Shown: piece after piece, positions 55,571 through 64,000 of the stretch | Layout: each line of letters begins with the position of its first letter | Numbering within the stretch: position 1 is the first letter of the stretch | Source of the DNA: Zygnema cylindricum | Lineage: Eukaryota > Streptophyta > Zygnematophyceae > Zygnematales > Zygnemataceae | NCBI GenBank assembly: GCA_037447655.1 | Contig: JBBHKE010002847.1 | Location: 134,920-198,919, forward strand | Direction: 5' to 3' | DNA: 64,000 nt | The notes under the pieces: generated by a model | The model's database searches: none | What the model was told of the DNA's origin: nothing | Seen by the model: the letters and a program-made list of their open reading frames with translations, nothing else | Made by a program: the position numbers and the translations under genes

Positions 55571-57012
55571 CCCCCTTTATTTTTTAGTCTATTTTCCTTT
55601 GAACTCAAAACACCCTCCCTTTTTTTTCTTTTTTCATTTTCCTTTCATAAAGCTTCGAGAAAATACCCTTATATTTTAAAAGGTTAATTAGATGAGCTGA
55701 AATGAACATTCCATCTTGCTGATTTCTATGTAGCATCCCACTTTTCATAAATCCGACCAAATATTTTATCCACCTCATCCCTTTTACATCCCCACAAAAT
55801 CCAATTTCCCTCTTGTAGTTCAAACAGCCAACCCCATCTCCAATCAGCAACACACACCCAGTTGCTAACCCTTTTACAAGCACACCCTCATAGATGGCAT
55901 CACTCCCATTAGTGATGTCAAAACCATTAACCCCCAAATTTATCCTTAAATCAAGAGTTTCCAGTAGGTTTCTAATAAAATCTACATCATCCGAAATCAT
56001 ATTTTTATCAATGATCATTACCCCATTTTTTGAACTTTCCTCAGTCCATCCCGTGGAATTCTTTCCACTATCACTTACTATTTTTATTCCCAAAGGAAAT
56101 TCCTCCTCCCCTAAACCTTTAATCAAATATTCCTCTTCTCCCCTATCCTTTAAAACCCCCTCTAGATTTACTTCTCCCCTTTCCTCGGAATCCGTTGAAG
56201 TCTCCTTTTCCGACCAATTTTTTGTTTCCAAAATATCAATAAAATCATCCTCATTATTTTTATTTTTCCTATTTTCAATTAAGGATCCTAGATCTGTCTT
56301 TTTTCAATTAATAAAGCCCAACCCTGTCTGCGAGTTCTGTGTGCTCCTGCTGTTGCTACGGGGAGGTCCTTGGTGTTTTCCGCTGTGCATTGTGACGTAT
56401 TGTGGGGTGTTGCTACCTCTTTTACAACACTGTTGCCTTCGTGCAATTTTTGTGTACTTTTCTCTCTTCCCCATTCTACCGATGTGAAGAAGATCCAATT
56501 TTTCTTCATCCTCTTTCTCCTCTTCCTCTTCGTCCTCCTCATCCGCATTCCAACTTCTAAGTTTTTCCAAACAAGGGCATTCCTCCATATAATGACCCGG
56601 TTCCCTACAAAAGAAGCAAACCCCTTTTTTCAAAGCTCCCGTGTCTTTTCCTCTCCCTTATTTTCCACCAAAGTTACGATAAGGTTTACCTTTGTCTTTC
56701 TTCCTCTCATCACGCTTCCGCCAATCACCGTCGTTCCTCTCGTCACGCTTCCGCCAATCACCACCAGCTGTCAATGCATTCACCTTGTCACTTCCTCTAC
56801 GAAGCTCCAAAGTGCTTTCCCTCACAAGAATCATCTCCATGGTAATGCTCCAAGTCCATGAAGAGCCATCCATTTCCTGCATATGGTTAATTATATTTTC
56901 ATACTCATCTAGGAGTTTCATGATTAGTGTGTTAATCTTTCTCTCCTTAGATTTTACATACCCTGCACTAGGAATATCAAGATATAATACAACAGTATCA
57001 TTGCAATTAGAC
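55571..57012 (-). pseudogene. Internally deleted Copia family B element (Gag fused to RNase H end)
   Basis: Minus-strand order: Gag core (LLDEYENIINHMQEMDG, WRKRDERNDGDWRKRDERKK), zinc knuckle CFFCREPGHYMEECPC (near 56610), acidic linker (SEKETSTDSEERGEVNLEGV), then directly the RNase H region (about 55905-55960) and the C-terminus before the LTR. Integrase and most of the RT are missing, so this is a deletion derivative or a protein-deficient lineage. Confidence 0.65.
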
Positions 57013-57966
57013 TTGGTAGATTTACCAAAAATGCATTTGACGGAGCTAGGAATTAATCCTGGTACCTACCGTCCGTCAAATCACCCGTAGCCGTTAGCTT
57101 TGTCCGTTTAGTTTAAGACTAGTGCTAAGGTATGTAGGGTTTGATAGATATTTAAACACTTACAACTAGGACATTTCGTTTAACAAATAAAAAGTACGGT
57201 AACCTAAAACTAGTTGTGTAATATAGTATCGCACGAAATAAATGTTGCGAACATTTATTTCGACGGTCCCGATAAAAAGCCGATTTGAATCGACGGCCAT
57301 GATACGAGCCGGGATTCCGAATTGGCCGCTTTAGCGTTTTCGGGCGCCGCCACTCCGGATGACACGTGGCAATGTTCTAGAGGATTGCAGGATCTCTTGA
57401 ACTTAGGATGACAAGACCAGATGTGTCAAATGTCATCATTTTGACGATGCCGTACAAGGACCGTACATAAAGTACTCCGACACCTGTACTTTCTTGTACG
57501 GCACAGTTATGCGATTGGTTTGTACTTCAATATTAGGGGGTTAAGAGAGGGGTTTTATGACTTATAATTTTATGGTAGGTAGCCGCCTCTTTGAGAGAGC
57601 ACCTTATATAAAAGGCTAACTTTGAGCAACCATAACTATTAACTCGGTTGACCATTTTCAGTGATATTTTTTGCTATGGACTTAGGGGAGTCCAAGCTAC
57701 ACAAGGGTGTAGTCGGTGAGAGTCTTTGTCTGGCAGGGTGGTGGTATTTCAAAGGGAAATTCAAAGTGGGGAATGTTATCCAAAACTCATATTCTAACTT
57801 TGCATTCTGCGGGGGAGCTGAGCACACAAAAAGTCTGCGCGGGAACTGAGCACACACAAAGTCTTCTTTCACAGGGGTGAAGTTGTATTGGGGTTCTAAG
57901 TGTCAAGGTGTCAGTAATTTGGGTTTAAATTAACTTGAATTCAACACTATCTAGATAAGCTTTTGT
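57013..57966 (+). repeat. Copia LTR (family B type), 5'-truncated
   Basis: Shares the GTAC palindrome (57471-57500), the GTAGCCGCCTCT segment, the TACACAAGGGTGTAGTCGG hairpin-like segment and the end CTATCTAGATAAGCTT with other LTRs here. It precedes the family A polyprotein remnants, whose Gag is deleted. Confidence 0.65.
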
Positions 57967-58040
57967 GAGCTGCCTACTTTGAGGACCAATAGAGGTCTTA
58001 GAGTTTCAATGGAAAACTTCTCCTCAACGAGGAACGGGAG

Positions 58041-61000
58041 GTGAAAGGTGAGCCGGAGATTCCAAGGAGACAAAAGTGTGTTTTGGGAGGAGTAAGAGTA
58101 GCTCCTGAAGAAGGATGGATTATTCATTTAGGAGGCTCTATGCATATATGTAGAGAAAAACCATTGTTTACCAAAATGAGAAAAGTCCTTATTGTAGAGA
58201 AAGAGTATGGGGATGGGAGAATTGTAACAACTAACTTAGTGGGATTTGTGGATCTGCGAGTCTTAGTTGATAGAAAAACATCTATATTCACTTTCTCTGA
58301 TTTTCTATTTATTCCAGAGTTGAACAATAATTTTATCTCTACGTCGGCCTTAGATGATAAGGGTTTTGAGACTAGTACTAAGAAAATAGTCTTTGTTGCT
58401 AGCTATGAGAATGAAGCGTACTTTTCAGCTGAAAAGGGTAGCCAATGAATGTTTAGGCTGAATTTGAGTAATGGAAAGAGATTAGTTTACTATGCTGGTG
58501 TAAGTGATTTGATGATGTGACATAAAAGATTTGGACATGTGCATCTAGATAGATTGATGGAAATGAACAAAATGGGTGTAGTTGAGGGAATACATTTTGG
58601 AGATAATGACACCTTCGATAATTGTAGTGGATGTGCTCAAGGCAAAGCCCAGAGATTGTCTTTTCCAAAAACCGCAACATGTAAGGGTGAAAAGGTCTTA
58701 TATCTAGTTCATATTAATATATGGGGACAGGCCAAAGTGCCATCAGGTGGAGGAAAAAGATTTATGCTTACTATCACTAATGATTGGTCTAGATACTCTG
58801 GAGTATATTTTATGAAAAACAAATCTGAGGCTTCCGCTTATTTTAAAGAGTATAAAACATGGAGTGAAAAGCATCATGAGACACCTATAAAGAGAGTGAA
58901 GAGTGATAATAGGGGGGAATACACTTCTAATGAGTTTGAGGATTTCTTAAAAGAGGAAGGGGTTCAACACCAAAAGACTATTATGAAGAACCCAGAAAAA
59001 AATGGTGTACCCAGGAGACTAAATCGGACATTAAGTGATAGTGCCCGTAGTATGTTGTCGGATAAAAAGATAGGAAAAAGTTCTTGGGTAGAAGCTATGA
59101 ATTGTGCTAACTATCTCAAAATTAGAGTCATTACCTTGGCGGTAAAAAGACAAAAACCTTATAAAGATGGACCAGGAGAAAACCTAATATTTCACATTTA
59201 AAGGTGTTCGAAAGTCAAGTGTTTAGTCTAAACACAGAAAAATCTGATTAGAAGTTAGATGCAACGGGAAATCCGGGATACCTACTTGGGTATGATGAAA
59301 ATGTAAATGGATATAGAGTTTATGATCTCGGAAGAGAAGACATAATTCTACTAAAACACTTAGTAGTCATAGATGAAGGAAAGTCCATAGATCCCTTTAA
59401 ATACACTAAACCAGTTAAGATTAGAATTGAATCCGAAAATGAGTTAGATCCACAGTATTCTAACCAAACTCCGGTTCAGCTTGACCTTGCAGAGGAAGAG
59501 AAAAATCAGACCGAGAGTGACCCTCTCTTGGAGTCACAACTTCCGGGCCAAACTGACGAAGAAAACGATAGAAGACCGGAAATGGACAATGAACGTCGAG
59601 AGATGGACTCGATGGATAAGGGAGAAGATGAAGTTGTTCGGAGAAATCCGAGATTACCCTCTATCCCAACATCAGAGATTGAAGGAGGAAGCAGAAGCAG
59701 CAAGAGACTAAAAGAGAGACAAGTAAACAACAAGGTAAGTAAGCTGTCATATTTGAGCGAACCCCAGACTTACTTGGAGGAAATTAATAGTCCGAAAAGT
59801 AGTGGATGGGTGACAACCATTAATGATGAGATGGCTTCCATTAGGGAAGCAAACACATGGGAGCTGGTGGATTGTCCTCCGGACAGAAAGCCAATAGGGT
59901 GCAAGTGGGTATTTAAGTTGAAACGCAATCTAGATAACACTATCGAGCGAAACAAGGCCAGATTAGTGGCAAAGGGGTTCACACAGAAGGAGGGAATCGA
60001 TTATGAGAAGACCTTTGCTCCGCTTGTTAGATTTCCCTTCTTCCGGATTCTACTTAGTCTATAACAGCGGAAGACATGGAAGTGCACCAGAGGGACATAA
60101 AAACTGCTTTCTTACACGAAAAATTAGAATAAGAGATTTTATGCGACAACCACAGGGATTTGTGGAGAAAGGAGAAGAAAGTAAGGTGTGCAGATTGATA
60201 AAATCCCTTTACGAACTAAAACAAGCTCCACGCCAATGGAACAAGAAGCTGGACGAGTTTCTAACAAGTTTGGGATATACCCTAATCAGTTCGGATCATT
60301 CCATCTATATATTTGAGGATGAGGAAGGTATAATTTTCATTTCTATCTATTTGGATGATTTGCTTATTTTGAGTAACTCAATGGAGAAAATTAATAGATT
60401 GAAAAAGGATCTAAAGAGTAGATTTGAAATAAAAGACTTGAGGAAGGCAAAGTATATTTTGGGAATTCATATTGAGAGGGATAGAGAGAAGAAAACAATT
60501 AGACTTAATAGGAAATATACTTGAAAATTTTCAAATCGATAAAGCAAATAGTTGTATAACTCCAATAGACTTAAAGAAGGGAAATGAGGGCAGCTCAGAA
60601 GAGGGAGTCTTGATCTAGGATAATGAGTTAGGACATGACGAGAGCAAGTTCATGCAAACTATTCTATACAGACAAGTTGTCGGTAGTTTGATCTATTTTA
60701 TAAACTGTACTCGTCCTAAGATAGCAGCAAATGTGGGGGTACTAAGTAGGAGTTTGAATGATCAAAGGAAAACAGATTGGGAAGCGACCAAAAGGGTCAT
60801 GCGATACTTGATAGGAACAAGAGATCTGTGGTTGCATATGGGAGGGGATAATACTGACATCACCACTTAGAGTGATGCCAGTTATGGGGATGCTTTGACG
60901 AGGAGATGTACTTCTAGGTATGTGTTGTATGTTGGAAATAGGGCTTGTTGTTGGAGCAGCAAGCAATAAAAGGTGATTGCTTAGTCCACCATGGAGGTTG

Positions 61001-61329
61001 AGTATATGGCCTCTTGTTCGGTTGTGAAAGAATTAATGTGGGTGAAATCTTTGCTTCAAAAACTAGGATATATGAATAATGGAGTGCAAACGATATTTTG
61101 TGACAATCAAGTTGCGATTCCAATAGCAGCAAACCCTAAGCATCACTTTAAAGCAAAACATATGGATATTCGTTTGAGCTTTGTTAGAGAGAAGGTTGAA
61201 AATAAAATAATTAGTTTGGAATATAGACCGCATGGAGAGATGGTAACATATATGATTGCTAAGTCTGTTCCCTCTCCTAAATTGATATTTTGTAAGGAGA
61301 ATTGTGGATTGAAAGAAAAGACACACTAA
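58041..61329 (+). pseudogene. Copia family A polyprotein remnant (PR, IN, RT, RNase H)
   Basis: Order: protease with the active-site DSG changed to HLG (WIIHLGGSMHIC, near 58120); pre-integrase HKRFGHVH...CSGCAQGK; integrase with first D changed to N (HINIWG), second D kept (KSDNRGEY), and the Glu lost (GVPRRLNRT); RT with CKWVFKLKRN, KARLVAKGFTQKEGIDYE, a frame break near 60060, and catalytic LDD (ISIYLDDLLILS, 60340-60370); RNase H with SDASYGD (60873-60893) and CDNQVAIPIA (near 61100). Several stops (58446, 58518, 60064, 60522). It is more decayed than C1. Confidence 0.85.
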
Positions 61330-61342
61330 ACAATATGGGGAG

Positions 61343-61738
61343 TGTTGAAAAAATGTATTTTATAATCTATCTTCTTAGTTAGTCTATAGGCATTCTACAT
61401 TTTTCTCATACCTGTTGTAGTCACTGAGAGCTCCCACGCACCCATGGCTGCCTGAGAAGACAGAGCTCTTGGAAAAGATAGGCCGACAAAAACATAATTT
61501 GATCTTGTGACCTCCGGATGGCATGCGTATGGAATAGCCGTCCTCCTTATCCAGTAGGTCTTGATGAATCGATACGAATATTGTATTTGATGAATATATA
61601 TAGAGTGACGCGGCAACACATTCCAACGAAATGAAAAATTGAAACGTATAGTACGGAACGAAATACTATACCACACAAAATGAACGAAACGAAATCAAAT
61701 GTCCTTTCGCAATCAACGATTCGCAAAGTAAGACGCAA
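61343..61738 (+). repeat. 3' LTR (family A), 5' part
   Basis: Starts TGTTGAAAAAATG right after the polypurine ATGGGGAG and matches the minus-strand LTR at 44220-44625. It is cut at about 61738, where family B LTR sequence begins. An antisense tRNA-like module lies at 61494-61558. Confidence 0.75.
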
Positions 61739-63003
61739 TTTGTGAATTTTCTAGGTCTATATTGGAATAGAAAAACGCAGTGGCAGTCTATCTCTAACTC
61801 CCTTCTCTAAGCCCCAACACTTGTCATAGTCACTTAAGGCTAAAGAGGGAGCTAGAGTCATGGTTGCCAAAGCTCTCTAGAGAGATAAAGAGTAGGTTTG
61901 GTAGATTTACCACAAAAGGTATTTGACGAACCTAGAATTTGATCTCGGTACCTACAATCCGTCAAATCAATTTCAGCCGGTAGCTTTATCCAACAGTCTA
62001 GGACCAATGGTTAGATATATAGGGTACAATAGATATATAAGGTTAATACGTAGAGAATACTATAAAAAAGATGAAGATTGTGTTGCCTTGATTTGAACTT
62101 GTGTCTCCAAACCACTAGTAGTCGTTCTCCTTACCCACTAAGGCGAGGACAACAGATGGACGTTATTGGTTCGATATTTTTATACAACGTTAATGACGAC
62201 ACTTTCATTTAATGGACCGAATTGACGTCGGTAGAATTTCAACGAACGTGAAAAAGGACGACGGCCTTTGAAATTCAACGGCCGGAAAACGATTTGGCGC
62301 ATCGTCAAGATCAACTAGGTGACGTTCCTTGCTATATTTCAAACCGATGTCACGCTTGAGTGCCGCCCTGCCCGAATGGCTATTTTTGCGACGCTTTCGA
62401 AAACGGAGGAAAATGACACGTGGCACCATGCTATAGGATGCCTGAGAAGAAAGGGACTGAATGGCGACGACTTATTTGCCACGTGATAGACCAAGAGTGG
62501 TGCCGCATAATTCCATACAGAAAGTACGGTGGCTATCGTACTTTGTATGAATATTATATAGTGTATGGTATTTTGAGTAGGTTCTTAGTACTTAGACATT
62601 TTTTTGGAAGCCCTATCTCCTTGAGGCATTTTGTATATATTCTCTGTTTTTGAATAGCCATAACTTAATGCTCATATTAAGAGATTCTTTTTGATGCGGA
62701 CTTAGGGGAGTCTAGGCTACACAAAGGTGTAGTTGGTCATAGTTGACGCTTGCCAGGGTGGCTGCATTTCTAAGGGAATTTCAAAGCGGGAGAATGTGTC
62801 CAAATACTCATATTCTAACTTTACATTCTGTGAGGGAGCTTTGCACACACAAAGTCTTCTTTCACGGGGGGTGAAGTTGAATTGGGGTTTTGACTGTGAA
62901 AGTGTCAGTCATTTTGGTTTGTATCAACTTGGATTCGGCACTATCTAGATAAGTTTCTTTGGATTTGCAAATTTTGTGGGGGAATGGAACCCATAGAATT
63001 TCA
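61739..63003 (+). repeat. Copia family B LTR followed by primer site and Gag start
   Basis: About 1.26 kb ending ATAGAATTTCA at 63003, with primer site GGTTATGAGCCCACC (63004-63018, one mismatch) and a Gag frame from the ATG at 62984 that breaks off near 63043. The LTR contains antisense tRNA-like modules (about 61930-62020 and 62092-62155), paired GTAC boxes (about 62520-62545) and a TATA-like TATATA near 62635. Confidence 0.75.
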
Positions 63004-63043
63004 GGTTATGAGCCCACCATCTAGGGTGCCTATGTTTGATGGA

Positions 63044-63560
63044 ACCACTACTCTCCACTCTTAATAATTATATTTCTTAACTACTAAAACACTACTTAGT
63101 TAATAAGAGATTTCAGTGAAAAAATGCCAATGCTCCAATTTGGTTTTAATCGCTCAAGACCAAGATCAATCTGATTTTCCACAAACTTTTCCAAAAGAAA
63201 ATATGTTTACTCTCCTCTTAGACTTCACTGTTTATCCATCATCACTCTGGACTAGCCAGGCAAGAGTCAACGCTCCGTTGAACAGGTTTTACTTGGGCCA
63301 ATCATTAATCTGCAAGAACTTAGACTGACCAATGCAAAAGCGTGCGAAATCTCTTACTAACTACGTAGGATTAACTAACCAATCAAACGCTACATTTCAC
63401 AACGTAACATTTACGTGCAAAATTGAGCGCTAAAGAAAACGGGACTTCGCACAAACGTATGTCGCAAATTTCACACGCGAAACTACCTACGAAATTCTAT
63501 AAAGTGAAAGTGACGTTTCGTACTAAAAATTGTACGAAACGAACCATCGTGTAGAAACTA
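63044..63560. other. Unannotated stretch
   Basis: AT-rich DNA without recognised genes. It includes GTACGAAACGAA-type segments like those in the LTRs, so it may be retroelement debris. Confidence 0.35.
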
Positions 63561-63564
63561 ATGG

Positions 63565-64000
63565 TTTTATTAGTATTTTCTAGGTCTGAAAAGAAATATA
63601 GAAGTCGAGGCAGTCTATCTCTAACTTCTCTCTCCAACTCTCAAACTTGTCGCAGTCACTGAGAAATTGGAGAGGAAGCTAGAGCCATGGCTACCTTGGC
63701 TATCCTGAGGTTTACGGGAATTTTATATTAGGGTTTATATATTTAATTAAAATGTATGTGCCGGCGGCAGGATTTGATCCTTGTACCTGCCGGCCGGCAG
63801 ACACGAAGTAGCCGGTAGCCTTAGCCGTTTAATCTAGCGGTAGTGTTACCTAGCATATAGTTTGATAATTATTTACATATGTATACAAGCGATAAACCAT
63901 TTAACTGAAATGAATTACGGGATACATAGATCCAGTAATATATAATGTACGACTTACGGTACGGACAAAAATCAGTACCGCGCATTTGTTTCGTAAATGA
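63565..64000 (+). repeat. Start of another family B-type LTR, running off the window
   Basis: TAGTATTTTCTAGGTCTG and CAGTCTATCTCTAACTT match the beginning of family B LTRs (27270, 61739). A tRNA-like module on the minus strand (about 63765-63850) has a B-box-like GGATCAAATCC. Confidence 0.55.

Noticed and set aside
63765..63850. Functional host tRNA gene
   Set aside because: It has A/B-box-like segments, but the T-arm and acceptor do not pair well and it sits inside an LTR.

Overview
The window is nuclear DNA from a green plant (streptophyte). Two conserved host genes carry long, T-rich introns with GT-AG junctions. The retroelements use plant initiator-methionine tRNA primer sites. A cold-shock-domain glycine-rich zinc-knuckle protein of plant type is present. 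The abundance of RLE-type non-LTR retrotransposon copies, unusual for angiosperms, hints at a bryophyte, fern, lycophyte or charophyte alga, but I cannot fix the lineage from sequence alone.

Layout. 45-7408 (+): the last ten exons of a PDIL5-4 / ERV41-ERV46-like protein gene whose 5' end lies outside the window; one intron holds a hAT element with an 8-bp target duplication. 8.9-17 kb: small TIR elements, an unrecognised exon-like ORF, and two 5'-truncated copies of an RLE-type non-LTR retrotransposon. The second copy (13482-16841, minus) has a 12-bp target duplication and was itself entered by a 514-bp TRIM retrotransposon. 20019-20552 (-): an intact single-exon cold-shock-domain protein gene. 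22.5-26.1 kb: a hAT MITE, a 2-kb foldback MULE with a 9-bp target duplication, and nested Stowaway-like MITEs. 26.3-29.7 kb: a decayed third non-LTR copy split by a solo LTR. 31070-39053 (-): a complete nine-exon COP9 signalosome subunit 7 gene (256 codons). 39.9-43.4 kb: a second MULE carrying nested hAT and MITE insertions. 43.6-63 kb: a nested Copia cluster of at least three families; the best preserved element is 46683-52904 with TGCCT target duplications.

The most interesting signals are in the mobile DNA. (1) Each LTR of the TRIM at 13920-14433 contains a complete 71-nt tRNA-like cloverleaf followed by a T run, comparable to the 5S-carrying Cassandra TRIMs but with a tRNA. (2) In two different Copia families the Gag start codon lies inside the 5' LTR and the Gag frame reads through the primer-binding site. 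That site matches 15 nt of the anticodon arm of plant initiator tRNA, not its 3' end, which suggests half-tRNA priming. (3) Copia LTRs carry antisense tRNA-like modules and a palindromic pair of GTAC boxes upstream of a TATA box. The host genes are housekeeping genes and do not form one pathway.
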